Shown: positions 1 to 10,063, counted from the stretch's first letter. The stretch is DNA of 64,000 bases from Microbulbifer litoralis (GCF_023634065.1 NZ_JALKCV010000007.1:1-64000); one strand, 5' to 3'. Numbers and translations are program-made. The notes: a model not told the origin generated them from the sequence alone.

Positions 1-217
1 AATATCTGAGCATTTCCCAGTAATATGATTCGGCGCCCCGGAGGCCCCCAAGTGTGTGGATTACGTCGAACGGTTTCAGGCGGGCCCGATGATCAGGGTG
101 CCATGCCCCCCTCTCGCGGAGGAGCTCCGGCAAATACCCTGAGAAGTATGACATCCGGTCCCCAGGCCGCGGCGAACCCTGTATCCTGAGCGGTATTGGA
201 CAAAGTCAGGTTGTCGT
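1..217. other. Leading intergenic stretch, no gene seen
   Basis: No open frame with coding character was recognised before the first gene. The sequence just upstream of 218 has only a weak purine stretch as ribosome site, so the promoter and leader of the first gene cannot be placed. Confidence 0.4.
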
Positions 218-1705
218 ATGCGCAATACAGGCCCCTTGCTCACACTGCTGGTGGCTGTGGTTATTTATTCGCCACTGTCCACCGCCGGTGACTGGTACGA
301 ATACAAGTCCGATAACTTCACCGTCTATTCCGACGTCCCGGAGCGGCGGGTCAACGAAATGATGCGGGACCTGGAGCGCTTCCGCCGGGCGGCGCTCTCC
401 TTTACCGGCCTGGAGGAGAGGCCGGAAAACCGCAAGCTCCGGGTTTACCATTTCGACAGTGCGCGGGAGTTCCGCAAGTTCGCCGACCGGGACAATATTG
501 CCGGTTTCTACCGCGAGACCTGGGGCGGTCCGGTGATCTTTTCCCGCCAGGACGCCGGCGGTATCTCCGATTCCGGGTTGATGTTTCACGAATATGTGCA
601 CCACCTGATGCGCGAGCGCAGCGCAATCACCTATCCCCGCTGGTATTCCGAGGGCTTTGCCGAACTGCTGGCGAGTGCCGAGTTGCGCGATGATGTGGTG
701 GTGATTGGCGGTGTGCCGCACTGGCGGCTCGGCGCCTGGGCCGGAGCCGGGAGCCGCCCGCTGGGCCTGCGCGCGTTGCTGAAACCGGATCTGCAGCGGG
801 ACGGCCGGCGCTACTGGAACAACTATTACGCCACCGCCTGGCTGTTTACCCACTACGTGCAGCTGGGCATGCACGCCGGCAATCCCGATTACAAAACCGC
901 CAACAGCCGTTACCTGAATGCAGTGGCCGACGGTGCGGATCCGGAGACGGTGTTTGAAGACTTCTTCGGTACGCCCATCGATCACATGGAGCGCGAGCTG
1001 CAGGACTACATGCGCGACGATATCTACGGTTTCCGCCTCGATGTTCCCGAATACGACTACGCCATTCCGCGCCGGGCCCTGGGGCACAACGAGCACCTCT
1101 ACCTGCTGGCACAACAGGCGCAGGACCAGGGCAACGAGCCCCTGGCGCTGGAGTACCTGCAGCAGTCGGAGCGATACGCGCCCGGCTGGCAGGAGAATCG
1201 CGCCGCCATCGCCGTTCTCGGGGACCATCGGCAGGATTTCGAGCCCGGCGACAAGCTGCTCGAGGATGTCGATGGACTGGGCCGGCTCAGCCACCACACC
1301 GCCACCAAGGTGTCCCGCCTGTACCTGAACCGGCTGCAGCGGCGCCTGGCCGCCGGCGAATGGGATGAACAGGCCTATCGGGGCGCGGTAGAATACGCCG
1401 GGCTGGCGCTGGAGCAGGATCCGCGACATCTGCCGGCCTATCGCTACCTGTGGACAGCGCACCAGCACCGGGGGGACAAGGACGCAGCGGTCAGGACCAT
1501 GATGGCCGCCTACCAGTACGAGCCCGACCACCTCGCCCTGAACAGCGCCATCGGTTTTTACCTGGCGGCAATCGGTAAGCGGGCACTCGCCAGGGGCTTT
1601 CTCGAACGGGTGCTGGCCTGGTCCCATTCGGCCGAGGTGCGCGCGCGGGCGGAAGCGATTCTCCAACAGGGAGACAGTGCCGGCGAAACGGCTGACGCCG
1701 GCTGA
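218..1705 (+). CDS. Exported zinc metalloprotease-like protein with TPR-like C-terminal region
   Basis: The 495-residue product begins with a signal peptide (about residues 1-23, ending before DWYEY). A zincin-type HEYVH motif lies at residues 124-128, followed by EGFAE at 145-149, which can give the third zinc ligand as in gluzincins and DUF1570-like proteins. From about residue 290 to the end the chain is helical with repeated Leu/Ala/Tyr patterns like TPR units. Role is inferred as a periplasmic or surface protease or protease-like protein; the substrate is unknown. The ATG at 218 is chosen because the signal peptide follows directly. It lies just before rssA on the same strand, with about 43 bp between. 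Confidence 0.7.
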   Translation: MRNTGPLLTLLVAVVIYSPLSTAGDWYEYKSDNFTVYSDVPERRVNEMMRDLERFRRAALSFTGLEERPENRKLRVYHFDSAREFRKFADRDNIAGFYRETWGGPVIFSRQDAGGISDSGLMFHEYVHHLMRERSAITYPRWYSEGFAELLASAELRDDVVVIGGVPHWRLGAWAGAGSRPLGLRALLKPDLQRDGRRYWNNYYATAWLFTHYVQLGMHAGNPDYKTANSRYLNAVADGADPETVFEDFFGTPIDHMERELQDYMRDDIYGFRLDVPEYDYAIPRRALGHNEHLYLLAQQAQDQGNEPLALEYLQQSERYAPGWQENRAAIAVLGDHRQDFEPGDKLLEDVDGLGRLSHHTATKVSRLYLNRLQRRLAAGEWDEQAYRGAVEYAGLALEQDPRHLPAYRYLWTAHQHRGDKDAAVRTMMAAYQYEPDHLALNSAIGFYLAAIGKRALARGFLERVLAWSHSAEVRARAEAILQQGDSAGETADAG

Positions 1706-1748
1706 ACACTGCCTTATTTTCACAATCTTCGAGCCGGTATTTGCACCC

Positions 1749-2746
1749 GTGTCATTCAAGAACGCCAGTCCCCGCTCCCCTGCCACCCCATGCATCGGGC
1801 TCGCCCTGGGCAGCGGCGCCGCCAAGGGCTTCGCGCATATCGGCGTGCTGAAGGTCCTGGACGAAATGGGCATTCGCCCGGACGTGATCGCCGGTACCTC
1901 CATGGGGGCCTTTGTCGGCGCGGCCTATTCCGCCGGCTGCCTGGACAGGCTGGAGGAGTGGGTGCGGCTGCTGGACAACTGGAAAGTCTTTTCGCTGCTG
2001 GATATCAACTGGACACTGAGCGGCGGGGTGCTGGGCGGCACCAAACCGTTCAAGGCCTTCTTGAATACCGGAATCTCGAGGAGCTGCCGTTGCCGCTGAC
2101 CGCGGTGGCCACGGACCTGCACACCGGCCAGGAGATCTGGTTGCAGCAGGGTAACCTGCAGGACGCGGTCAGCGCCTCCTGCTCGATACCGGGCCTGCTG
2201 TCGGCCAAATCCCTGTCCGGGCGCTGGCTGGTGGACGGCGCGGTGGTCAACCCGGTGCCGGTGGATGTGTGTCGCGCCATGGGTGCCACCCGTGTCATCG
2301 CCGTCGATGTCACCGAGGACGGCGCGCCGCTGATGGACCGGCAGCAGGGCCAGGTCAAGGCCGTGGTCAGCGAGAACGCCGATGAGCCCACCGAAACCGA
2401 CGACGACTACGCGGCGGAAGCGGACAGCGGCGACCACACTGCCATCAGCCTGGGCCGCTGGCTGGAACAGGGCAAAGAGCAGCTGTCCCAGTTCCCCGGC
2501 TTTCGCGGCAAAAGCCGCGCCGTCTCCCCGGGCATGTTCGACACCATGTCCCAGGCCATGGATATTCTCGAGCGGCGCCACAAGCGCACGCGCATGATGG
2601 GGTCGCCGCCGGATGTGCTGGTCATGCCCAAGGTCGGCAGTATCGGCGGGCTGGAGTTCTCCCGCGCGGCGGAGGCCGTGGATGCCGGCGAGGCCGAGGC
2701 CCGGCGCGTGCGCACCTGGATCGAGGATATGATCCGCAACGGCTGA
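1749..2746 (+). pseudogene. rssA: RssA-like patatin phospholipase, frameshifted
   Basis: Two overlapping frames together make an RssA (YchK)-type patatin protein. The first frame (GTG at 1749, stop near 2099) holds the oxyanion motif GSGAAKG and the nucleophile motif GTSMGAF. The second frame (from about 2070 to 2746) holds the catalytic-Asp motif VDGAVVNPVPV and a C-terminus like E. coli RssA (SPPDVLVMP). The break is at about 2065-2078, after [10 protein letters not shown] and before NLEELPLPL. Against E. coli RssA this joint looks about three residues short, so a small deletion plus frameshift is as likely as one lost base. It could be a real pseudogene or an assembly error. The in-frame ATG at 1677 lies inside the upstream gene, so the GTG is preferred. 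Confidence 0.75.
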
Positions 2747-2835
2747 TCCGGGATTTCGCGCAGTATCGGCTCGCACAGAGACAACTAATCTTTCCTGAGT
2801 GGCAGGGGTTTTGTCGCCGCCAGCACGGAGAGATC

Positions 2836-3627
2836 ATGTCCAGCGAATCCGACAGGCCGAAGAACGACCGGGAAATTCTGCAGGAGCAGATGCAGGCCAG
2901 TCAGCACGAGTACGAACGGGACAACCGCTCGCTGCTGCTGTCGTCCATTGCCGCCGGGTTGGAAATCGGTTTCAGCTTTTTCCTGATGGCGGCGCTCTAT
3001 ACCCACTTCCACGATCTGGTGGGCGGCCAGCTGCTGCACTTCATCATCTCCCTCAGCTATCCGATCGGGTTTGTGATGGTCATTATCGGCCGCGCCGACC
3101 TGTTTACCGAGCATACGACCCTGGCCATCCTGCCGGTGCTGGACGGCCAGCAGAAGTGGACAGACCTGGCGCGCATCTGGTCGGTGATCTATTGCGGCAA
3201 TATGATCGGCGCGCTGGTTTTCAGCCTGATTTTTGTGCGCTTCGTTGCCGTCAGCCAGCATATCGACGGTGCCGCCTTCGACTACTACAGCGACAAGATG
3301 ACCGCCGACGGCGCCGATGCCCTGTTTCTGGGAGCGGTATTTGCCGGCTGGCTGATGGGATTGCTGGGCTGGGTGGTGGCCTCCTCCACCGACACCATCG
3401 GCCGCATCGTCGTGATCACCGTCATCACCTTCGTCATCGGCCTCGGAGGGTTGGCGCACTGTATCGCCGGCGCGGTGGCCATTTTCAGCGCCTGGTTCGG
3501 CACCGACAACGGCGTCGGCCCAATGGATGTGTTGCGCTTCCTGTCCATCGCGACCGTGGGCAACGCCATCGGCGGTTCGGTATTTGTCGGGTTGGTGAAG
3601 TACGGCTATATCGCCAACCGGCAATAA
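2836..3627 (+). CDS. Formate/nitrite transporter (FNT) family membrane protein, YfdC-like
   Basis: This 263-residue protein has a charged cytoplasmic N-terminus (about 35 residues) and then roughly six hydrophobic segments with the FNT pattern, including GRADLFTEHTT and a second conserved loop LAHCIAGAVAIF. FNT proteins are pentameric channels for small monovalent anions. The long hydrophilic N-terminus is typical of the YfdC branch, whose substrate is not firmly known. A GGAGAG ribosome site lies 5-6 bases before the ATG. It is convergent with the amidohydrolase gene, with a hairpin between them. Confidence 0.8.
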   Translation: MSSESDRPKNDREILQEQMQASQHEYERDNRSLLLSSIAAGLEIGFSFFLMAALYTHFHDLVGGQLLHFIISLSYPIGFVMVIIGRADLFTEHTTLAILPVLDGQQKWTDLARIWSVIYCGNMIGALVFSLIFVRFVAVSQHIDGAAFDYYSDKMTADGADALFLGAVFAGWLMGLLGWVVASSTDTIGRIVVITVITFVIGLGGLAHCIAGAVAIFSAWFGTDNGVGPMDVLRFLSIATVGNAIGGSVFVGLVKYGYIANRQ

Positions 3628-3631
3628 AAGA

Positions 3632-3671
3632 GCCGGCGACAACTACCCTGACACATAGGGTATCCGCCGGC
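3632..3671. terminator. Double-stem hairpin between convergent genes
   Basis: GCCGGCG (3632-3638) pairs with CGCCGGC (3665-3671), and inside it TACCCT (3644-3649) pairs with AGGGTA (3657-3662). It sits between the stop codons of two convergent genes. No T-tract follows on either strand, so it is a structural or Rho-assisted end rather than a classic intrinsic terminator. Confidence 0.5.
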
Positions 3672-3703
3672 CCCTGGATTCCGGTTCCCGAAATGCTTGT
3701 CGG

Positions 3704-6700
3704 TCAGTGCACCCAGTGGTGGCGCTCCTGTTTGGCCTGGATGGCCTCGGCGGTCGGCGCCGGCATGGCGCTGACCGGCAGCCGCTCGTGGAAGAACGCC
3801 AGCCGCGCCTCCGCGTCCAGCTCGTTCATGGTCTGCGCCTCGAACACGCGGCCGTTGATCACGGTGTAGGTGATATTTTGCGACTGGCGCAGGTCCTCGA
3901 GTGGGTTGCCGTCGACGACGATCAGGTCCGCCAGCTTGCCCGGCTCGATACTGCCGATATCGCCGTCCATGCCCAGGTAACGGGCGCCGTCAATAGTGCC
4001 GGCGCGGAAGGCCTGCCAGGGGGTAAAGCCGCCCTGCTCCATCATCCACAGTTCCCAGTGGGCGCCGAGGCCCTCTCGCTGGCCGTGGGCGCCGATATGC
4101 ACGGTCACGCCGCGGTCGCGCAGCTGCTTGGCGTGCTTCGCCACCTCGAAATGGTTGTAGTGGTTGTCCGGCGCCGTCGGCCGGCGGATGGAGCGCGGCT
4201 CGACGATAAAGTCCGGCGTGAAGGTCGTCAGGCGTTTGTTCTTCCACACCTCGGTGCGGTCGTACCAGTAGTACTCGCCGGTGAGGCCGCCGTAGGCCAC
4301 CACGAAGGTGGGCGTGTAGCCGACCCGGGTCTGGCCCCACAACTGCTGCACGTCCGAGTAGATATTGGCAATCGGCAGCGAGTGCTCCAGGCCGGTGTGA
4401 CCGTCGACGATCATGGTCATATTGTGCTGGTATTTGCCGCCACCTTCGGGCACCACCATCATGCCGCGTTCGCGCGCCGCCTGCAGTACCTGCTGGCGCT
4501 GGTTGCGGCGCGGCTGGTTGTAACTCTTCACCGAGATGGCGCCCATATTCTGCAGTCGCTCCACATGGAACTGGGCATCCTCCAGCGAGTTGATCTTGGC
4601 GCGGTAACCGGGGCCCTTGGCACCGTAGAGGATGGTGCCGGTGGAAAAGATCCGCGGGCCGGTGATCAGGCCGGCCTTCTGCATTTCCGCTGCGGAGAAA
4701 ATCTCGCTGCTGTCGTTGGACGGGTCGTGAATGGTGGTGACGCCGAACGCCAGGCTGGAGAAGAGGTTCCAGTTCTGCTGCGGGATGATTTCCTCGCGGC
4801 CCTGGGCGCCGTGGGCGTGAGCGTCGATCAGGCCCGGCAGCACCGTCTTGCCGCTGACATCGATGCGTTTGGTGCCCACCGGGATTTCCACCTCGCCGGC
4901 CGCGCCCACGGCCAGGATGCGGTTGCCGCGGAACAGCACGGTGCCGTTGTCGATCACCTCGCGGCTGTTTTCCGCATCGCGCATGGTGACCACGGTACCG
5001 CCGGTCAGCGCGATCAACTGGTCGTGATTGGCAAATGCCTGGCTGAAACTCAGGTCCAGGCCCTCGGCCACCGGTTGTGGCAGCTTATCCGGCGCGCCGG
5101 CGACGAAGTCGAAGGCATCTTTCAATTGCCGCTCGTAGAGTTTCGGCCCGTGGGCCCAGCCCAGGGTGCGGCTGTCGGCGGACCAGTGCAGGTTCTCGCC
5201 GGCGTGCGCCGACACCCGGGTTACCGCCACGGCCTTTGATTGCGGACCTATGGCCTCGGCCTTGCCGGTGTGCATAAACGGCGCCACATAGGCCTTGAAG
5301 TCCTGGGTAAAGGCCACCCAGCGGCCGTCGGGGGACAGGCGGAAGGAGGTGATCTCCTCGCCGTGCAGGTGCTGGCGCTCGTCCTTGCCGTGCACATCGA
5401 CACTTTTCAGCAGGCGCTTGTTGTCGCCGTGGTCGGAGAAATAGATACGCTCGTCGGTGGCGCCGAAGTGCGGCTCGTAGCCGGACTTGACCAGCCGGCG
5501 CTGCCAGTCGCCATCGGCGTCCGCCAGGTAGATTCCCGGTTCCAGCGAGTACTCCGGGCTCAGCAGGTAGCCGCCGGTAAAGCGGCGGAAGGCCACGGTA
5601 TCGCCACTGGGGGAGAAGGACGGCTCCACGTACAGGCCCGGCTCGCGGGTGATATTCTCGCCGCGGCCGCTGCGGGCAGAGACCACGCGCACATGGCCCA
5701 GCCCTTTATCATTCCAGGTCACGTAGGTGATCCGGCGGCCATCGCGGGACCAGCTGGGGTAGAACTCGAAGTCGTCATCCTGGCGCGTCAGCCGACGGCG
5801 CTCGCCGCTGTCCACATCCTGGATATAGATCCTGCCCAGGGCCTGGAAGGCGATCTGCTCGCCGTCCGGGGATTTCTGCGCCCAGCGGATCATCTTCACG
5901 TCGAAGGTTTCCGGCGCCACGTCCACCGGGAAGCGCACAGCGTCCGCGACCTGCTTTTCGACGCGGATATGCGCCGTGATTTCCTCGCTACCGCTGCCAT
6001 CGGCGGCGATCCGCTGGAACTTGCCTTTCGACCAGACGATCAGGGATTCGCCGTCCGGCATCCAGTCGTACTGTACATAGTTGCCGTGGGAGCCAAAGGT
6101 CTCCTGCAGGTCCCGCTCCAGTTCGGTGTAGACGGGGGTCTCCAGGCCGGTAGTCAGGTCCTTCAAAAACAGCACCGTCTTGTCGTCCTGGCGGCGCACG
6201 AAGGCCAGCCGCTCGCCGTCCGGCGACGGTACCGGCGCGATGGCGCCGCCGGGACCGGACACGAAGGTCTCCTCCTTGCCATCGTGCAGGTCGTAGCGGT
6301 TGATGGCGAAGATCTGCTGGGTCGCGTTCTTGTTGTACTCCCAGCGGGTGCCCGGCGTGGTGTCGATCGAGTAGTAGATATAGCGGCCGTCCGGCGAGAA
6401 GGCCGGGTCGGCGATATTCTTCTGCGCGATCTCGCCGCCCAGGCGCGCCTTCAACTGGCGCCCCTCGCCGCCGCCGTAGTGGTACATCCAGATCTCGCCG
6501 GCGGGAATGCTGCGGCCGGACATAAAGCCCTTGCGCGCCACCAGCGTCTGGCCATCCGGGCTCCAGGCCGGCGAGTGCACCAGGTGTTCCTTTTCCTCGG
6601 TCAACTGGCGCAGGTTTTCACCATTGCGGTCCATGATCCACAGGTTGTCGGCGCCGTCGCGGTCGCTGACGAAGACGATGGATTCGCCGTCGGGGCTGAA

Positions 6701-7063
6701 GCGCGGCTCCATATTCCAGGCGATCTCGTTGGTCAGCGGCGCGGCCTCGCCGCCGGACACCGGCATCGTGTAGATATCGCCGAGCATGTCGAAGACGATG
6801 GTGTCGCCGTCGGGGCTGATATCCAGGTTGCTCCAGGTGGTTTCGGTGGTGTCGAGGTTAATTGGCTTGAATGCGTAGGGAGGCCGGTTCACATCCCAGG
6901 ATTCCGCCTGCTGTTTGTTGCTGGTTTCCGCTGCGGGTGTCTTTTTCTTTTCTTCTGTCGTTTCCGTCGCGGGTGCTGCCAGCGCGGACAGTGGCATGGC
7001 CAGCGCCAGCGCGGACAGCCCCAGCAGCCGGCGGCAGATGCCTGCCTGCTTGATAGTCGTCAT
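3704..7063 (-). CDS. Exported amidohydrolase with N-terminal TolB/PD40 beta-propeller
   Basis: The product is very large (1119 residues). A signal peptide (about 1-29, ending ALAA) is followed by a Lys/Glu-rich linker. Roughly residues 70-620 carry at least nine PD40/WD40-like blades of the SPDGxxIxF type, as in TolB. The C-terminal 430 residues are an amidohydrolase: metal motif DAHAHG (His 749 and His 751), later His-containing strands (DGHTGLEHS, HIGAHGQ) and the typical closing strand GKLADLIVVDGNPLED. This propeller-plus-amidohydrolase layout is a known family of periplasmic hydrolases, perhaps imidazolonepropionase- or dipeptidase-like; the substrate cannot be told. A GGGGATC stretch precedes the ATG. 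No partner gene is evident. Confidence 0.85.
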   Translation of the reverse strand: MTTIKQAGICRRLLGLSALALAMPLSALAAPATETTEEKKKTPAAETSNKQQAESWDVNRPPYAFKPINLDTTETTWSNLDISPDGDTIVFDMLGDIYTMPVSGGEAAPLTNEIAWNMEPRFSPDGESIVFVSDRDGADNLWIMDRNGENLRQLTEEKEHLVHSPAWSPDGQTLVARKGFMSGRSIPAGEIWMYHYGGGEGRQLKARLGGEIAQKNIADPAFSPDGRYIYYSIDTTPGTRWEYNKNATQQIFAINRYDLHDGKEETFVSGPGGAIAPVPSPDGERLAFVRRQDDKTVLFLKDLTTGLETPVYTELERDLQETFGSHGNYVQYDWMPDGESLIVWSKGKFQRIAADGSGSEEITAHIRVEKQVADAVRFPVDVAPETFDVKMIRWAQKSPDGEQIAFQALGRIYIQDVDSGERRRLTRQDDDFEFYPSWSRDGRRITYVTWNDKGLGHVRVVSARSGRGENITREPGLYVEPSFSPSGDTVAFRRFTGGYLLSPEYSLEPGIYLADADGDWQRRLVKSGYEPHFGATDERIYFSDHGDNKRLLKSVDVHGKDERQHLHGEEITSFRLSPDGRWVAFTQDFKAYVAPFMHTGKAEAIGPQSKAVAVTRVSAHAGENLHWSADSRTLGWAHGPKLYERQLKDAFDFVAGAPDKLPQPVAEGLDLSFSQAFANHDQLIALTGGTVVTMRDAENSREVIDNGTVLFRGNRILAVGAAGEVEIPVGTKRIDVSGKTVLPGLIDAHAHGAQGREEIIPQQNWNLFSSLAFGVTTIHDPSNDSSEIFSAAEMQKAGLITGPRIFSTGTILYGAKGPGYRAKINSLEDAQFHVERLQNMGAISVKSYNQPRRNQRQQVLQAARERGMMVVPEGGGKYQHNMTMIVDGHTGLEHSLPIANIYSDVQQLWGQTRVGYTPTFVVAYGGLTGEYYWYDRTEVWKNKRLTTFTPDFIVEPRSIRRPTAPDNHYNHFEVAKHAKQLRDRGVTVHIGAHGQREGLGAHWELWMMEQGGFTPWQAFRAGTIDGARYLGMDGDIGSIEPGKLADLIVVDGNPLEDLRQSQNITYTVINGRVFEAQTMNELDAEARLAFFHERLPVSAMPAPTAEAIQAKQERHHWVH

Positions 7064-7240
7064 TGGAGATCCCCCTGCCGTGCCTTGTGGGCCGGCGGTT
7101 TTTCGAGTCTTTATAAGTTGTGGATAAGCTGTGCAACTGATCGAATTGCGCGCGTCAAACTAACCGCTTTGACGCCAGGCGGCAATCCAGTTGCGTCGAT
7201 TGTCGGCTTGGTGAGGTAAACGGAAGCGAAATACGGGAGC

Positions 7241-8155
7241 TCACAGGTAGTCGGGATCGGTGGTGAAGACCACGTCGAATTCCTGTTCGTGCACGAACTC
7301 GCCCATGCGTTCGGTGAGCGTCTCGCGCCAGGCATCCGCCTGCTCCACCGGCGCGCCGCGGTAGGCGTCGTCCACCAGGATGCGCGCGTGCAGGTAGAGG
7401 GAGCGGCCGGTCTTGGTCATGCTCAGGGACCAGCGGCGGCCCGGGATATCCTGCATTGCCTCGGCGAAGGCGCTGCGGATCTGCCGCTGAACCCTTGATG
7501 ACGGCGCCGCCAGCAGCACCTCCATCAGGTTGCGGTACAGTATCCGCGCCGGTACCGGCAGCATCACCGCCACCATGCCGATGACCATCCACGCGTCCAC
7601 ATAGGGCAGTTGGTCGCCGAGCAGCTCGCCGAATTGCCACACGAATGCGAAGGCGCACAGCACCACGCCACTGAGAACGGCGTCCATCAGCCAGGCGAAG
7701 GCGTCCACCTCGATCAGCGACGAGCCGGTGACCCGAGCGATATGCCGCAAGACCAGGTGCACTGCCAGGCAACCGGCACTGGCTATGGCTGCATAGAAGG
7801 TCGCCACGCCCGCCTCCAGCGAGCGGCCGCCCTGGTAGAGTGCGGCCACAGCCGAGGACAGCGCCATCAGCATCACGCCCAGGATCACCATACTCTGCAG
7901 CACATTGAAGGCCGGTTCGAAACTGGCGTAGCCGAACGGAAAGCGCCGGTCGGCGCTGCGGCGGATCAGTCGCGAGACACTGAGCATCACCAGCGACATG
8001 ACGAAATTGACCAGCGAGAAGACCCCGTCGAGGAAGATGGCCTCGGAGCCGGTCAGGTGGGCGAAACCGAAGCCCAGTGCGGCCATCAGCAGGCAGCCGA
8101 CAATCGACAGCCAGAGTCCCCTTGTTTCCAAAGCCGTTTCCAGACCTGTTTGCAA
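7241..8155 (-). CDS. Cation diffusion facilitator (CDF) family transporter
   Basis: The 304-residue inner-membrane protein has about five or six hydrophobic segments and a soluble C-terminal domain from about residue 210. FLDGVFSLVNFVMS in the second segment resembles the CDF metal-site helix, here with D and N/S rather than the usual HxxxD. IEVDAFAWLMDAVLSG carries the second pair of acidic positions. CDF proteins export Zn2+, Mn2+, Fe2+ or similar ions in exchange for protons; the ion is not determined. Translation appears to begin at TTG, with GGGGAG about 12 bases upstream. It is divergent from glmU. Confidence 0.8.
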   Translation of the reverse strand: MQTGLETALETRGLWLSIVGCLLMAALGFGFAHLTGSEAIFLDGVFSLVNFVMSLVMLSVSRLIRRSADRRFPFGYASFEPAFNVLQSMVILGVMLMALSSAVAALYQGGRSLEAGVATFYAAIASAGCLAVHLVLRHIARVTGSSLIEVDAFAWLMDAVLSGVVLCAFAFVWQFGELLGDQLPYVDAWMVIGMVAVMLPVPARILYRNLMEVLLAAPSSRVQRQIRSAFAEAMQDIPGRRWSLSMTKTGRSLYLHARILVDDAYRGAPVEQADAWRETLTERMGEFVHEQEFDVVFTTDPDYL

Positions 8156-8304
8156 AACTTTTTACTCCCCGTGAGATCGGATCATTCTAGCCGCAGGCAA
8201 TCGGATTTACTGCACGCCAACTTGAGGTTCCTTCTTGTGGTCACTGCGCGAAGTCGCCACAATTCGCAGCCATTCTTGAACAAACAGCGCAAAAAAGAGT
8301 TTCC

Positions 8305-9675
8305 ATGAGTATCGATGTCGTCATTCTCGCCGCCGGCAAAGGCACCCGCATGCGTTCCGACCTGCCCAAGGTACTGCACCCGATTGGCGGTGTGCCCATG
8401 CTGGGCCGCGTCATCGAGTCCGCCAAACAGCTGGGTCGTGACCGAGAGTTGGAGATCACGGTGGTGATCGGCCACGGTGCGGAGAGCGTGCGCGAGCAGT
8501 TTGCCGGCAGCGGTGTGCAATTCGTCGAGCAGACGGAGCAGTTGGGCACTGGCCACGCGGTGGCCCAGGCGATCCCGAACTTCCGTCGCGGCGCCACGGT
8601 ATTGGTGCTCTATGGCGACGTGCCGCTGGTCAAGACCGGCACATTGCAGTCGCTGTTGTCGGCGTCCGACAAGGGTCCCGCCCTGCTGTCGGTGGAGATG
8701 GCGAACCCGGCCGGTTACGGCCGCATCGTGCGCGACGACGCCGGCCGCGTGCAGGCGATTGTCGAGGAAAAGGACGCCGATGCGGATACCCTGGCGATCC
8801 GCGAAGTGAACACTGGCATACTCGCCGCGCCCGCCGACCTGCTATCCGAGTGGCTGCCGGAGCTGTCCAACGACAATGCCCAGGGAGAATACTACCTGAC
8901 CGATGTGATTGCGCGTTCGGTCAGCGAGGACATCGCCGTCACCGGCGTGCGCGCCAGTGATCCGCTGGAGGTGGCCGGTGTCAACAGCCGCGCCCAACAG
9001 GCGCAACTGGAGCGCGCCCTGCAGCACAACCGCGCGTTGGCGCTGATGAACGCCGGCGTGACCCTGCAGGATCCGGCGCGTATCGATGTGCGCGGCAGCC
9101 TCGAGTGCGGCACCGATGTGTCCATCGATATCAATTGCGTATTCGAGGGTGAAGTGGTGCTGGGCCAGGATGTGCAGATAGGGCCCAATTGCCTGCTGAA
9201 AAACTGCCGCCTGGCGGACGGTACCCGCGTCGAGGCCAACAGCATTATCGAGGACGCCGAGGTGGGCCAGGCCTGCACCATCGGCCCCTTCGCACGCCTG
9301 CGCCCGGGCACCCATCTGGCGGATGGCGCGAAGGTCGGCAACTTCGTCGAGACCAAGAAGGCGCAGATCGGTCGCGGCAGCAAGGTCAATCACCTGTCCT
9401 ATGTCGGCGATGCCATCGTCGGCGACGGCGTCAATATCGGCGCCGGCACCATCACCTGCAACTACGACGGCGTGAACAAATCCACCACTGAGATCGGCGA
9501 CGGCGCCTTTATCGGCTCCAATACCGCGCTGGTGGCGCCGGTCAAAGTGGGCGCCGGTGCAACCGTTGGCGCCGGCTCCACCATTACCCGCGAAGTGAGC
9601 ACTGACGAACTGGCCGTGGCCCGCGGTAAGCAGCGCAACATCAGTGGTTGGCAGCGCCCCACCAAGAAATCCTGA
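8305..9675 (+). CDS. glmU: Bifunctional GlmU (GlcN-1-P acetyltransferase / GlcNAc-1-P uridyltransferase)
   Basis: GlmU makes UDP-GlcNAc for peptidoglycan and LPS in the cytoplasm. The 456-residue length is exactly that of the family. The N-terminal pyrophosphorylase begins with the nucleotide loop [18 protein letters not shown] (residues 8-25). From about residue 250 the chain becomes a left-handed beta-helix of hexapeptide repeats, with the acetyltransferase signature [19 protein letters not shown]. The other genes of the pathway, glmR and glmS, lie 4 kb downstream, separated by repeats and the E1/E2 operon. Confidence 0.97.
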   Translation: MSIDVVILAAGKGTRMRSDLPKVLHPIGGVPMLGRVIESAKQLGRDRELEITVVIGHGAESVREQFAGSGVQFVEQTEQLGTGHAVAQAIPNFRRGATVLVLYGDVPLVKTGTLQSLLSASDKGPALLSVEMANPAGYGRIVRDDAGRVQAIVEEKDADADTLAIREVNTGILAAPADLLSEWLPELSNDNAQGEYYLTDVIARSVSEDIAVTGVRASDPLEVAGVNSRAQQAQLERALQHNRALALMNAGVTLQDPARIDVRGSLECGTDVSIDINCVFEGEVVLGQDVQIGPNCLLKNCRLADGTRVEANSIIEDAEVGQACTIGPFARLRPGTHLADGAKVGNFVETKKAQIGRGSKVNHLSYVGDAIVGDGVNIGAGTITCNYDGVNKSTTEIGDGAFIGSNTALVAPVKVGAGATVGAGSTITREVSTDELAVARGKQRNISGWQRPTKKS

Positions 9676-9758
9676 TACCAGTTTCTGAATCCGGATGTGG
9701 GGCCAATCCCGTGTTGATCGGGGCACTTCAATTTGAAGTTGTAAGCAGGCTTGGGGGC

Positions 9759-9884
9759 GGCCCTGCTGCCGGTGGCTGTTCGCGGGACACGGGCTGGGCG
9801 CCCCCCTGTGAATACATCCCTGTACGCTCGTAATCGACGTCCCTGTCTCATACGGTCCCGCGAACAGCCACCGGCATCAGGGCC
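9759..9884 (+). repeat. Foldback element A (30-bp arms, 66-nt loop)
   Basis: The arms 9759-9788 and 9855-9884 are inverted copies matching at 29 of 30 positions. The outer part reads GGCCCTGCTGCCGG on the left and CCGGCATCAGGGCC on the right, giving one C/T mismatch eight bases in. The inner stem (TGGCTGTTCGCGGGAC) is specific to this copy. The loop contains ACATCCCTG and GTCCCTG motifs shared with element B. The flank GGGCCTTCGC is also shared with B. Confidence 0.85.
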
Positions 9885-9951
9885 TTCGCGTTGACCTCGC
9901 TGTTCTTATCAAACTATTCATATGGCCAAGAAAAACCAATGCCGATGCGAA

Positions 9952-10063
9952 GGTCCTGATACCGGGAGCACCTTGTGGGACTGTCTGCGAGAGGGACCTC
10001 GCAGACAAGCCTCCAGGGATGGATGCACGGCGTGTCCCACAAGGTGCTCCCGGTAGCAGGGCC
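9952..10063 (-). repeat. Foldback element B (30-bp arms, 52-nt loop), opposite orientation to A
   Basis: The arms 9952-9981 and 10034-10063 match at 28 of 30 positions as inverted copies. Read on the minus strand it begins GGCCCTGCTACCGG like element A and has the same mismatch at the eighth base, so A and B are members of one family facing each other. The inner stem (GAGCACCTTGTGGGAC) is unrelated to that of A. Its loop holds a further 9-bp stem (TGTCTGCGA / TCGCAGACA) and the shared CATCCCTG motif. Confidence 0.85.

Noticed and set aside
206-1903. 565-residue open frame opposite the metalloprotease gene
   Set aside because: It is the antisense shadow of a real GC-rich gene; its translation is low-complexity Gly/Val/Gln/Arg with no motif. 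The same holds for the long frames opposite the amidohydrolase (3707-7219), uvrD (44989-47316), hsdM and the other core genes.
9759-10063. Integron attC sites
   Set aside because: The fold looks similar, but the GTT/AAC core sites of attC are absent and no integrase or cassette genes are nearby.
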